NCBI GenBank assembly: GCA_037349105.1
Contig: JAYJMM010000099.1
Span: 2,356,001-2,420,000 of the forward strand
From: Limnomonas spitsbergensis
Lineage: Eukaryota; Chlorophyta; Chlorophyceae; Chlamydomonadales
Reading direction: 5' to 3'
DNA: 64,000 nt
Below the pieces are notes generated by a model. That model saw only the letters and a program-made list of their open reading frames with translations, was not told the DNA's origin and did not search any database. Both the position numbers and the translations under genes were made by a program. Shown one piece after another: positions 21,180 through 32,300 of this stretch. Position 1 is the stretch's first letter. Each line of letters begins with the position of its first letter.

Positions 21180-24100
21180 GTAAGCGATCATGACAAATGA
21201 TCCATAAACCTCGAAGGTAAAGGTTAAGGTAAAGGAGGGGGTAGGTCTTGGTGCGAGGTGCATCGGAAGGGGAGGCAGAATTATATTTTAACCCCAACAT
21301 GAACATGGGCATAGCCATGATGGAGAAAGCAAGTGGCGGCACTGGAGAAGACCTTGAAGGGCCAAGTAAAGGTTAAGGGAGGGAGTAGGGGTAGGGGAGG
21401 TCAGTGGGGTAGAGGAAGGGGAGACGGGATTTGATTTAAATCTCGACATGAACAAGGGCATGGCCATGATGGACGCTTATCATGCATCGAAATCTAGTAT
21501 GGCTGCATGATCAAAACGTACGCACACCTGATTTCTTCTATTTTTGTAAATTTTAAACCTTCAACAGTTTAGCTGCATGGTAAAACTTTCAAAGATTGAC
21601 ATGTTGTGTTTTATGCGAAAACAACAGTTCACAACTGAAAGCAGCTGGTGGTGATGGAGAGGACCTTGAAGGGGCAAGTAAAGGTAAAGCAGGGGGGCAG
21701 GGTCAGGGGCTGTCTTCGATAAAAAACGAAGTAAGAGACGACCCTGAATTCAGAAGGGGAGGCGGTGGGGTAAAGGTGTCAGGGTGTAGGGTCATGGTGG
21801 GAGAGGGCAGTGGAAGGGAAGGCGGGATACAAATGTAAGCCTCAGCATGAACACTGGCCAGGCCTTCATGAAGGACGTTAAGCAGGGGGGCTGGGACAGG
21901 CGGTCAGCAATCAAAATATGAACTGAGAGACGACCCTGAACCTGGAGGAGGGGGGGTAGGGGGGGAGGACGACCCCAAACATTCCAAACCTCACCTCCCA
22001 TGTCCCCCTCTGTGCCTCCTGGCACTTCCCATCTCCCCCCTCCCCCCTCCCCCGCCCCCTCTCAGGGTGTGATGAAGTTCAGTGCCCCCCTGGCGCACCT
22101 CATGACCGCGGGCGCCGACTGCATTATGGTGCCGTCACGCTTTGAACCCTGTGGCCTCATTCAGCTGCACGCTATGCAGGTAAGTGTCGAAGTGTGGGCA
22201 TGGTGTGCAGGTAGGTGTGGAAGTGTGAAGCATGCTATCTAGGTAAGTAGGGAATTGTGGGGCTCTCTAAACAAGTAAGTGTGTAAGTTTGAGGCAAGCC
22301 AGACAGATAAGTGTTGAAGTGCACATAAATAACATAAAGCAAGTAAGCAGAGAAGTGGGACACCCCATGCAGGGAAATCGTGCAAATGTACGGAATTCAG
22401 TTAGGCTGGAAGTGTGGGGATTGCTATACAGTTAGGTGTGAAAGTGTGGGGAACGCTTTAAAGTGGAGTGTGGAACTGTGGGGAACGATTTGCAGTTAGG
22501 TGTGAAAATGTGACCAGGTTGTGATGGTAGGTGTGAGAGTGCTCTGGTGCTTGCCGCCGATCTCACAAAAACGGTTATAAAAGCGGTTGATGTCATAGCT
22601 GTCGAAACTGCTGCTTTAGCAGCAATTCTGTGTCGTGAGTAGTGTTGTGCCAGCTATAAACCCTGATTGCGTCAACCACAAACCCTTGTTGCATGACAGA
22701 GACATCATATAAACGGCCCCCCCACCCTTCTGCCTTTGCCGCTATTCGACATTGTGCCTAAACCCGACCCTACGAATTGGCTCTCAACCCTCAATGCAGT
22801 ACAAAAACGGTCACTTTGCCCCTGCTGGCCTCAACCCTTTATCCCTTTTCCTCCTCTACCTTACTCCCACAGTCCCACCTCCCTTCCCTCAGTCGCAATA
22901 CGGGCCCGTGATGGCCCTAACCCTCTATGCCCTACCCTTCCCCCACCTCCCTTCCTCGTACAGTTATGTGCCCGTGATGGCCTGACCCCTCAATCCCTTG
23001 CACCCACCCCCTACCCCCACCCCCTATCCCTGCTTGTTTTACGGGCTCATAATGGCCGTAAACCTCAATTGCTAAATTCTGAACCCTACCTCCCCCCTCT
23101 CCCCTCCCCGGTTGCAGTACGGCACCGAGCCCGTGATGGCCTCAACCCTCTATACTGAACCCCTCAACCCTACCTTCACCCCCCCCCCCCCTTTCCCTGG
23201 TTATTGTGCGGTCCCACAATGGCCCTTAACCCTACCTTCACCCCCTTTCCCTGGTTTTTGTACGGTCCCACAATGGCGCTTAACCCTCGATCCCTGAATC
23301 CCTTCAACCCCCCCCCCTCCCTCCCCCCCCCTGTAACAGTATGGTTCTATGCCTATGCTCGCCTGAACCCTCAAACCCCTTAATCATCTACCCTACTCCA
23401 TTAACTCCCTTTTCCTGGTTGTTGTACGGGCCCATCTCAAACCTCTTATTCCTTTATCTGACCCCCTCCCTTCATCCCCTCCCCGGTTGCAGTACGGTAC
23501 CGTGCCCATTGTATCGTCCACTGGCGGCTTGGTGGACACAGTCAAGGAGGGGGTGACGGGTTTCCACATTGGAGCCGTGGACGTGGACGAGCTCCTCGCG
23601 GAAGATGTGGACGCGGTCACAGCCACGATGACACGCGCTGCACAGGTATGTGTGTGGGGGGGGGGGGGGGGGGGGGGGGAGGGGGGGGGGGCGCTGACGA
23701 ACTCCTCGCAGAAGATGTGGACGCGGTCACAGCCACGATAAAACGCGCTGCACAGGTATGTGCTTGTGTGTGTGATGGTGGGGTGTGTGGATGTGGATGT
23801 GTCGATAAGGGTGTGAGCTACTTCTCCCTTGTTACCATGTGCAGGTGGTCGGCATCCCCCTCTTGGTCCCTAACAGTATCAGCCTAGGACTTCCTGCGAC
23901 TGCCTCGCTTCTGCCGCTGCGCAGGTGGTCATTCCACACACAAACAAACACAATTACACCTTCATACCCTGCATCTGATCCACTCTACTCCCTCGCCGCC
24001 CCTATGCTGCTCCACACTGCTCCCCCCGCTCCCCCCTGCCCCCTCCCCTCCACCTGCTGCTCCCCTGCGACTGCACCTCTACTGCTCTGCCGCTCCCACA

Positions 24101-25133
24101 CCTCAACCCTGTCTTTGCTACTCTGCGTCTACTCCCTTGTTACGTCCCTGCATGTCTGTGTGTGTGGGGGGGGGGGCAATTTGTGTGTGTGAGGGGGGGG
24201 GGGATGTGTGTGTGTGAGGGGGGGGGGAAGCATATGTGTGGGGGGCCTGTATGCCACTTTTCCCCTTCGATTAATCCCCTGTTGCTCCGCCGCTCACACG
24301 CTACCACCCTGTCACTGCTCCCCGGGGCAACTGCTCCCCTAAAATCCTAAGTTAAGAAAAACAAAAACTCATTTTTAAAGCCTTCGTAAACGGCTGCCTC
24401 TCTACAGGTGTTCAGCACCCCTCTCTTTAAGGAGATGGTCTCCAACTGCATCAGCCAGGACCTCTCCTGGGCCAAGTCCGCGCGCAAGTGGGAGGGCGTG
24501 CTGGAGGAGCTCCTCTCCGGCGTCACCGCCGCATCCGCCGCCAAGACGCAGACCGTGAAGGTGCCCGTGGAGAACCCGCTGCCGGGCAACAAGCCCCTGC
24601 CGGGCGACAAGCCCCCCGAGGGCGCTGCCAAGCCGCCACTTCGCACCCTGGGCCTGACAAGCGCCACCGCGCCGCCGGCCGGCGGGGCCACTGGTGCGGC
24701 GGCGGAGCCGGCGCCGGCACCGGCTGTCGCCGGAAGGGCCCCGCCGAGGTCCATGACTGAAAGACCCAGCATTTCTGTGAAGCCCGCCGCTACCCCGGCG
24801 GGGGTGCCCACCCCCGCCTCCGCCCCTGCCCCTGCACCGGCATCCCCTGTTCCTTCCGCCGCATCTGTTGCTTCGCCGGCCCCTGCTATGCCAGCGCCCA
24901 CTGCTGCGCCTTCCGCCGCCGCCGCGGCTGCTGCCCCAGCCCCCGTGCCCACCCCCGCTGCCGCTGCCGCCCTGGCCCCAGCTTCTGCCGCCGCTGCGGC
25001 CACCGCCCCAGCTGCGGCCGCTGCCGCCCCTGCTGCTGCTACTGCAGCTGCCGAGGAGAGCCCCGTCAAGGAGAAGCCAGTCAGGGCGACAAAGACGCCC
25101 AAGAAATCATTCGCCGAGGCGCCCCGACAGTAG
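21023..25133 (+). CDS. Granule-bound starch synthase, 3' half (four exons)
   Basis: Starch synthase (GT5) transfers glucose from ADP-glucose to amylose chains in the plastid. Exons 21023-21179, 22066-22179, 23493-23645 and 24408-25133 join in phase with GT-AG introns. They cover the C-terminal Rossmann domain: [68 protein letters not shown] and [13 protein letters not shown]. The sequence is closer to GBSS than to soluble synthases ([11 protein letters not shown], DLSWxxxAxxWE). After the catalytic domain comes a tail of about 200 residues, rich in Pro and Ala, ending KSFAEAPRQ; Chlamydomonas GBSS also has a C-terminal extension. The N-terminal half, with the KTGGL ADP-glucose site, is not found anywhere in the 21 kb upstream. 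Confidence 0.85.
21300..21690 (+). repeat. Decayed copies of the GBSS exon 1 donor junction
   Basis: 21311-21375 (agtggcggcactggagaaga, then ccttgaagggccaagtaaag) and 21640-21685 (tgatggagaggaccttgaag) are diverged copies of exon 1's last 60 bp plus donor. A third trace (gccatgatgga) lies at 21461-21475. TTTAGGG-like words are absent here, but gttaaggxxagg spacers recur. Confidence 0.8.
22066..22179 (+). CDS. GBSS exon 2 in window
   Basis: Acceptor cccctctcag, donor gtaagt, 38 codons. Holds [10 protein letters not shown], the conserved Glu-containing motif that contacts the glucosyl donor in the GT5 family. Confidence 0.9.
22180..22540 (+). repeat. Array of decayed GBSS exon 2 donor sites
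   Basis: About eight diverged units of (ca)ggtaagtgtxgaagtgtg, 40 to 50 bp apart, starting with the real donor at 22180 (22207, 22240, 22272, 22311, 22338, 22409, 22431, 22494). Confidence 0.75.
22541..22789. other. Intron sequence, nothing specific seen
   Basis: Part of GBSS intron 2 between the donor array and the acceptor array. Confidence 0.5.
22790..23492 (+). repeat. Array of decayed GBSS exon 3 acceptor junctions
   Basis: At least eight diverged copies of ggttgcagtacggtaccgtg with adjoining cccatxxtggc, at about 22795, 22894, 22960, 23037, 23113, 23202, 23257, 23336 and 23422, followed by the true junction at 23493. Spacers are cccta- and ccctc-rich. Confidence 0.85.
23493..23645 (+). 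CDS. GBSS exon 3 in window
   Basis: Acceptor ccggttgcag, donor gtatgt, 51 codons. Begins [20 protein letters not shown], the second conserved STGGL motif, and ends TATMTRAAQ. Confidence 0.9.
23646..23935 (+). repeat. Copies of GBSS exon 3 end and exon 4 start inside intron 3
   Basis: 23696-23755 repeats the last 60 bp of exon 3 at over 90% identity with its donor, separated from it by a 30-bp G run. 23845-23876 (gtggtcggcatccccctctt) and 23925-23945 (gcgcaggtggtcattccaca) are decayed copies of the exon 4 acceptor junction. Confidence 0.85.
23936..24407. other. Rest of GBSS intron 3
   Basis: ccctgc-rich then gtgtgtgggggg-rich low complexity; no further exon copy seen. Confidence 0.5.
24408..25133 (+). 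CDS. GBSS terminal exon with Pro/Ala-rich tail
   Basis: Acceptor ctctctacag. First 38 codons, [18 protein letters not shown] to [10 protein letters not shown], are conserved GBSS. The next 200 codons are GC-rich low complexity ([20 protein letters not shown] and similar) with a basic end. TAG at 25131-25133. The long antisense frame here is compositional. Confidence 0.9.
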   Translation: MFSTPLFKEMVSNCISQDLSWAKSARKWEGVLEELLSGVTAASAAKTQTVKVPVENPLPGNKPLPGDKPPEGAAKPPLRTLGLTSATAPPAGGATGAAAEPAPAPAVAGRAPPRSMTERPSISVKPAATPAGVPTPASAPAPAPASPVPSAASVASPAPAMPAPTAAPSAAAAAAAPAPVPTPAAAAALAPASAAAAATAPAAAAAAPAAATAAAEESPVKEKPVRATKTPKKSFAEAPRQ

Positions 25134-26130
25134 GAGCACGGCTGAGAGGAGGAGCTGCTGACTGGCCTCAAGCAGAGGCGGCTTTACAGGACAGGTTCGA
25201 AAAAAGGTGGCTTCTAACTGTTTTAGTTCAGGGCGCTGGGCAGCAAATTCAGCACCTCATCAGCTGAGTCAGCATCTCCTCAGCGGAGTCAGCACCTCAC
25301 CAGCTGAGTCATGATGTCCTCAACTACCTATCTGGCACCTTCGGAGATCCCACCATTAGCAGAATTGGAGCGTGTGGCCGTGGGAGCTGGGAGCTAGCCT
25401 GAGCTGATACGAACCGGGTGTTGTTACGCAATGAAGACGAAGAGGAGATGCTGAAAGGGAAGCTGAGCAGAGCTGAACCATTTCCCGGATGCGTTTAGGA
25501 CATTGCATACCCGCTGGGTGCCTGGGCCCTGCTGAAGGCTCGTCTGCGTGCAGCTGGTAGGGGCTGAACCAGCTGCACCAATTTCAGGATGCGTGTGATG
25601 GTGATGGTGATGGTGACGGTGTTGGTCCTAGAGAGCTTGCTGGATCTACCAAGGGGGTGGTGGGAGAGGGCAGGGGCAGTCTACCGATGTGTCCTTGGCA
25701 TCTGGGGAGCGTTTTTTTGTTTATAAGGGCGTTCCTGCTTTTTGCCTCAGACTGCTTGTCCTCAAGCATATGTTTTGCCCCAGCAGCTTTGAGCACCTCA
25801 GCGGCCGGGCCGCATTTGATCGCCTGCATTTTGTAACCACCCTGTATGTTTCAGGACCTGCTTTTTGCTTGTAATTTCGAAGTCATCGTAGTAGTAGCAG
25901 AGACTTTGTAAGTTGCTGCGGGATCTGGGGAGGATAACTTTTTTTCGTTCAGTGTGCAGCCTAAGGGCACAGCTGACAGAAGTCGGTTGTGCTGTCGGCA
26001 ACCGGACGGCAACTTTGGGTAGTACAAGTGTACAACTGAATAGATATGTCCTCGCTGATTCCGTAGGGTTTTGATGTCGTAGAATTTGTAACAGCGGCCG
26101 AGGACTAGAAGTAACTTAATGTAACCCCAA
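25134..26130. other. 3' flank of GBSS, no further gene
   Basis: 25245-25320 carries four units of cagctgagtcagcacctca. 25588-25622 is a gtgatggtgatggtga tract. No coding signal. No clear algal TGTAA poly(A) signal could be assigned with confidence. Confidence 0.4.
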
Positions 26131-27250
26131 GACAATGACGCTAGGTTTCACACTCTGGGCCATGCTGAAAAGGCTTGGCCGTAAGCGGCGCTCATCTCCT
26201 GTTTTGAGGTTGGGTGGAATGGTCATGTGGGAAACCGCTGGTGGCATCCATGCTAGGGGTGAGTGATCCAACCCACCACACGGTCTTCTTCTCCCCCCCC
26301 TGGTATAGAATTCTAGATCATTATAGATTCATAAGAGGGTGGCATGGCTACAACATAGTCATCGCTGTGGTAGCTGGAATTGAGCTTGGTCATTCCCCAC
26401 CAGCAGCCCCATACGGCTGAGCATTCGGCAGGCCCAGCGGGTATGCACCGTTCTAAACTGTTTTGAAGCTGAGAGGAGTCAAGTCAATAGGACTTGCTCA
26501 ACAAGGCTCGGCCGCGTGGGCGCTCAACTGTCTGAAGTTGGGAGTAGTTAATGATTGCGAAGATACATATTGGGCCTTGCGCAACAGGCATGAGCGCCCA
26601 ACTGCTTGGTTGGGCAAGGTGGAAATTGCAAGGGAAGTAGGGGCGAGGCAAGGCAAGGTAACGGGAAAATAGGAAGAGGGAAGAGATCACGAATTTGATG
26701 CTGCTGACAACACCTCAACTACCGCTAAACTTCTTGCTTTTTTGGCAGCATTGTTGAGGGCTTACTTGTAGATGAGCTGAGGTGTCAGACTTGTTCGCCT
26801 TTCCTTTTGTCCCCCCCCCTTCCCCCTACTCGCTCGGCCATGAGTGGAAATTACTTTGTTTCATTGATGACGAGCATGTGGAGAATGTCTGCTTCCAGTG
26901 CCCTAGCGTGATGAAGGAGAGGCTTAGGGAGAGAGGCTGGGCAGGTCCCCCGGAGGGCGCCACAGACTTTCAACAGTTGTACCGGGCAGGCTTGGATGGA
27001 ATGCTCTGAAATTGGTTGAGGACATCGTAGGCTTTGTTCATGACTAGTTTGTTGCTTTTCTTTGCCTTCTTGGGGAAGAGGCTTGAGAGGGGCAAGGGCT
27101 GCCTTTCCCTTTTTGGGGGGGGGGGTCTTTCCTTGCTTCCGTTGTGTTCTTCTCCTTCTTTCCCTCTTACCTCAAGTTTCTTTTCTTCCAACGGGACAGT
27201 TGGGCGCCCACGCGGCCAAGCCTTTTTGAGCAGGGCCCAGAGGTGTAAAT
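26131..27250 (+). mobile_element. Family A element, about 1.1 kb
   Basis: Left end gacaatgacgctaggtttca then ctctgggccatgctgaaaag; right end gggcgcccacgcggccaagc then gagcagggcccagaggtgta. The ends are inverted with respect to each other. Interior 26940-27000 has the coding-like block GPPEGATDF followed by QLYRAGLDG. Confidence 0.6.
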
Positions 27251-27572
27251 CAGAAAGAAACCCAATTGTCTCTTCAAGAATTAAGGGATAAAGCATTCTA
27301 AATCCGGAGGTGCCCCCACAAATTAAAGAAAGTCGACAAATATATATCAACATTGGACTTCACTGCAATTTGATGTCACGCCATGGCGCCATGCCAACCA
27401 CAAACCGACTTCAATTACTTCAATCCAGCGGCAAGCTTGTCGGTCCTGACATCTGTCCGAGACAAGAGCATTCAAGCAGAAAGGCAATAAAGTTGGCGCA
27501 CGAACAATGCCCGAATTATGGACATACATGGACGTGGCATGAGATGATTGAAGCAAACACCTGCTTGGGCGA
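27251..27572. other. Spacer, no gene seen
   Basis: Mixed sequence between family A and family B elements. Confidence 0.4.
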
Positions 27573-27775
27573 GCATCAGGGTTACCCGGTACAGAAATAC
27601 GGCAAGGTCAAACGGTACAGATACGGATTCGGTACGGCCAAAATCATGGCTGGACTGGTAAGGAAATGGCCGATACGGTGCTTTAATACGGTACTGTACT
27701 GGCAAATGGTGCGTTACGGTACGGTAAACAGAGCGGGTTTGGGGCATGAACGGTCGAACTAGGTAACCCCAGGTG
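27573..27775 (+). repeat. Family B element, complete, about 200 bp
   Basis: Begins atcagggttacccggtac and ends aggtaaccccaggtg, imperfect inverted ends. Interior is acggtac- and atacgg-rich. It lies 75 bp beyond the stop of the TIR-ARM gene, probably in its 3' UTR or flank. Confidence 0.7.
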
Positions 27776-27848
27776 AGCATGCCTTGGTCATAAAATCTCA
27801 ACCCACGTGCACCCACCATCACCATGCATGCCACATGGATTACCTAGA

Positions 27849-29357
27849 TTACCGTATCTGCATTAAAACAAAGGATGCCGCCTCTTTCACATCGGGCACA
27901 TCTGAGCCCAACAACTTCTTCAGCGGAGTGACGACACCGCGTGTAGCGGCGATCTTGACCTTGCTCTCATCATTTGTTGACAGGTGACATAGAACCCTCA
28001 CTGCATTTCCCTGGACTGCCGGTGAGCTCGAACCCAGCAAAACGACCAGCTGGGCTAGGGCGCCATGAGCAACGGCAATCTTGACTTGATTTTCTGCATT
28101 CTGGATTGCAAGGGTCCACAACAAGGCTGTTGAATATTCTTGCACATTCACAGCGGTTGAACTTAGAAGGACGACTACCTGGGCGATGGCACCACGAGCT
28201 GCGGAGAGCATGACCCGGCTTTCCGTATTGTTGATTGTAATGTTCATGAGCAACCTCACTGCAAGCTCCTGCACGGTCGCATGGCTTGAACTCAGCAAGT
28301 CGACCAGCTTGTTGATGACACTGGGGGCAGTGATGACAACCAGCTTGACCATGTTCTCCACATTGTTGGTAAGGTTCAGTAGCGACCCCACTGCATACTG
28401 CTGCACTAGCAATGAGCTCGAGGCCAGCAAGACAACCAGTCGGGCCATGGCACTAGGAGCAGCGCCGATCTTGGCCTGGTTCTCGGTACAAGACGCAAGG
28501 TCCTGCAACGCCCACACTGCATGCTCCTGCACAAGTACAGAGCTTGCACCCAGCAATGCGACTAGTCCGCTGATGGCACCATGAGCAGCAGCGACTTGCA
28601 ATCTGAGCTCAGCATTAGAAGCAAGGTTTTTGAACACCCCTGTCACACGTGTTTGAACCACCTCGGAGCTTGAACCCAGCAAGACGACCAGCTGACTGAC
28701 GGCACCGCGAGCGTTGGCGATACGGACTCCGAGCTCTAAGATCGTTGTGAGTCTGAATAGGATACCCGTAGCACATTCCTGTAATTCAACTGAGCCTGAA
28801 CTCAGCAAGACGACGAGCCGGCTGACGGCACCGGGAACAGCGGCGATCTCGTATCCATTCGCCAGGTGATGATCTGCAAATCGAAATAGCATCCCCACCG
28901 CATGCTTTTGTACTCCCTCAGAGTTTGAAGTCAACAAGACAACCAGCTGCGCAATGGCACCAGGAGCAGCGGCGATCTTGGCCACGTTCTCTGCGTTGCT
29001 GATGAGGTTCCTGAGGGCCAAAACTGCCGACTTTTGTACATTCTCGGCCCTTGAGGACAACAAGGCAACCAGCTGCGTTATGGCACCATGGGCAGCCGCG
29101 ATCTTGACCTGGTTCTCTGCGTTAGTCGCGAGGCTCCCTAGCGCCCCCGCTGCACGCTCTTGCACTCTCACCGAGCTAGAGCCCAACAAGACAACCAGCT
29201 GGGTAAGGGCACCAGGGGTAGATGTAATCTTGATCTGGTTGTCAGCATGGAACGCCGATTCCGACAACCTCTCCGCTGCATCCGCTTGTTCTGAGGACCT
29301 CCGCGAGAACAGCTTGGCCACCGTCACTTGGATGTCCGAGGGCGACTCAATCGAGAC
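27849..29357 (-). CDS. TIR-ARM(-) exon 5: ARM repeats
   Basis: Acceptor tgtactgtcag, then VSIESPSDIQVTVAKLFSRR, a degenerate first repeat and eleven 41 to 44-residue repeats of the type GAIxQLVVLLxSxSxxVQ...AxxALxNLxxNxENxxKIA. Ends VKEAASFVLMQIR and stop. No intron interrupts it. Confidence 0.9.
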   Translation of the reverse strand, partial: VSIESPSDIQVTVAKLFSRRSSEQADAAERLSESAFHADNQIKITSTPGALTQLVVLLGSSSVRVQERAAGALGSLATNAENQVKIAAAHGAITQLVALLSSRAENVQKSAVLALRNLISNAENVAKIAAAPGAIAQLVVLLTSNSEGVQKHAVGMLFRFADHHLANGYEIAAVPGAVSRLVVLLSSGSVELQECATGILFRLTTILELGVRIANARGAVSQLVVLLGSSSEVVQTRVTGVFKNLASNAELRLQVAAAHGAISGLVALLGASSVLVQEHAVWALQDLASCTENQAKIGAAPSAMARLVVLLASSSLLVQQYAVGSLLNLTNNVENMVKLVVITAPSVINKLVDLLSSSHATVQELAVRLLMNITINNTESRVMLSAARGAIAQVVVLLSSTAVNVQEYSTALLWTLAIQNAENQVKIAVAHGALAQLVVLLGSSSPAVQGNAVRVLCHLSTNDESKVKIAATRGVVTPLKKLLGSDVPDVKEAASFVLMQIR

Positions 29358-32300
29358 CTGACAGTACACATTGGGACGGTAGGTGCATGTCTTATGACGA
29401 GGATGACAATGCAAAGGTAACAAACGTTCAGCAATATCAGCCTAGATAGAAGTATAACACGCATGCTGACACTAACGTATGGCAGATGATGAGGATACTA
29501 GCTGCCATCAGCGAGGGCAAGACCCATGCCAATGATTGGACCCCCGAGCCACGGTGGTGATGGTCTGTCAGCGGCATCCGATCAGGCTGCAGAGGTGAAC
29601 CTAAACCCTTAACCCTAAAACCTCAACCCTAAACGTCTGCCAGCGGCATCCAATCAGGCTAAAGGGGTGAACCCTAAACTCGAAACCCTAAAACCTTAAC
29701 CCTAAACGTCTGTCAGCGGCATCCAATCAGGCTAAAGGGGTGAACCCTAAACTCTAAACCCTAAAACCTTAACCCTAAACATCTGTCAACGGCATCCAAT
29801 CAGGCTACAAGGGTGAGCCCTAAACCCTAAAACCTAAATGTCTGTCAACAGCATCCAATCAGGCTACAGGGGTGAACCCTAAACCCTGCACCCTAAACGT
29901 CTGTCAACGGCATCCAATCGGGCTACAGGGGTGAACCCTAAACCCTGCACCCTAAACGTCTGTCAACGGCATCCAATCAGGCTACAGGGGTGAACCCTGA
30001 ACCCTAAAACCTCAACCCTAAACGTCTGTCAGCGGCATCCAACCAGGCTACAGGGGTGAACCCTAAACCCTTAACCCTAAAATCTCGACCCTATACGTCT
30101 GTCAGCGGCATCCAACCAGGCTGCAGCGGTGAACCCTTAACCCTAAACCTTAAAACCTCAACCCTTAACATCTGTCAGCGGCATCCAATCAGGCTGCAGG
30201 GTATGCAGGGGTGAAGTAATCGAGGCTGATTATGCTTCCCTCCTTGCACCCTAGTTTGGCCTAGTTGGCAAAACACTTGCAATCATAGGGGACAACACTA
30301 ACCAGGTTACCCGGTACGAAAATACGGTACGGTACGGTCAAAAGGCACGGTACGGTGAAAATGGACGGACTGGTAGAAAATAGACGGCAAGGTGTTTCCA
30401 AACGGTACGGGATTGGCAAACGGTACGGTGCGGTGCAGCAAACGGTACATTGTACGGGATTTGGGCCCAAACCGCCGTATTGGGTGGCTATGATACTAAC
30501 GTAGCTTCAACATACGTCTCAGACTTCCGATTCTTATGCGTTGCACACCGGTATGCAATGTCTGACCTTAGTTGTCGATGGGCCGCATGCGCTCTCGTCA
30601 TTTAGCCTGTTGATTCTGAGGAGGGGCTTGAAGTCCATGCTCATCAACAAGGTCCGCAGCTCCGACATCATCTGGGCGAGGAATGAAGAGACAGTGTTCA
30701 GGGTTTAGGGTGAAGGGTTTAGGGTTAGGGTTTAGGGTCATCTGGTTGAAGGATGACGAAACAGTGTATTCTGCGGAGGGGCGTGAGGTCCTTGCTTGTC
30801 AACAAGGTCCTCAGCTCCAACATCATCCGGATGAGGGATGAAGAGGTAGAGAGCAGGGTTCAGGGTCATGGGCATGGGCCTGAGGCATGGCTTATGAGAA
30901 ACCGGGACATCATCTGGATGAGGGATAAAGCGGTAGAGAGCAGGGTTAGTTACGTAAGGTTGTGGGCAACTTGGGGAATGTACTATGTGAACCCTAAATC
31001 CTGCATCCTACAAGCTTGTCAACAAGGTCCTCAGCTCAGACATCATCTGGATGAGGGATGAAGAGGCAGTAAGCAGGGTTTAGGGTCGTGGGTTTTGGGT
31101 TTAGGGTTCAACGTCATCTGGATGAGGGATGAAGAGGCAGTGAACTGGATTGGGTGAGGGTCATGGGTTTAGGGTTAAACGTCATCTGGATGAGGGATGA
31201 CGAGGCAGTAAGCAGGGTTAAGGGTCATGGGTTTGAGATTTGAGGCATGGTAATGTGGAACCTGAATGCTACACCCATCAAGCATTCTTAGTAACAGAAA
31301 AACAAAAGTATACACACCTATCACCTATGGCAATCGAATAGAAAAGGACGGCTATTTTGCTGGCAACATCATCAGGGCCGTCAAGTACATCATCATGATC
31401 ATGCCACGCACACTTAGGATAGCATGCCGGAACGAACAACTAGGATACGGTTTTACGGGTACGGTTTTTGGGGAACCTACAAACACCTCATGTCACCCAA
31501 GACATAGAGGCATGCTCACCTCATCAAACCAGGAATCCCTTCCCCGGCAAGCTCCACCCTTGGGGATGTACGGCAGAGATACCATCACCGTCTCCAGCCT
31601 CGGTGGAGGATACACGCCGCTGTGAAAAACTGGGATCAACACCTTTGGCATGGGTGAGGACACAGATATAAAAGAGTAACACAGTGAAGATCAAATGAGA
31701 TTTCTTCTTAAGGATGGAAGCAAACCCTTAAGTATCTTGACCCTAAACTACAACCTCCGGAATCAATTGGTTTTGTCTCTCTATGTTGCTTCACTTCTAT
31801 TGGCAGTCATTTAAACTCATAGACCCAATGGCCCATGCCGCGCTGTTTCCTGAACCCTCACGCTCCTGCCAGGCGTAGTTTTCTTTATTTTTTTCATTTA
31901 AACTCTGCATTCTACAGAACTCTTACACGGTATTGTGCAAACCAGGCGTAGGTTATAGTACTTCCCGATGTCAGGATCCACCAGTCAACCAGTCAAACAT
32001 AGCCGGAAGCGCAAGGCACCGTAGCTTGTACGGCTTTACTCTTGTTATGATGGTAGCGGCGCAGACGCGGCCTAGGCCCAAGCCGCACTGTTTCCTAAAC
32101 CCTCATGCCCCTGCGGGACGTAGTTTCCTTTCTTTCATTTAAGCTAGCAGCACCCACCTTTCCCCTCATGTGCGCCAGGGAGAACTCCGCCAGATTAAAT
32201 TTTGAAGCACCGTAGCGGTCAGAGCAAAGGGCTACGAAGATTGTGCACTGCTTGAGGGCGTCTTGCGAGACTTGGACCCAGTCAACCTCACCCTGCAATG

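Noticed and set aside
24347..25171. 274-codon Ala/Gly-rich minus frame
   Set aside because: Shadow of the GC-rich GBSS tail on the other strand.
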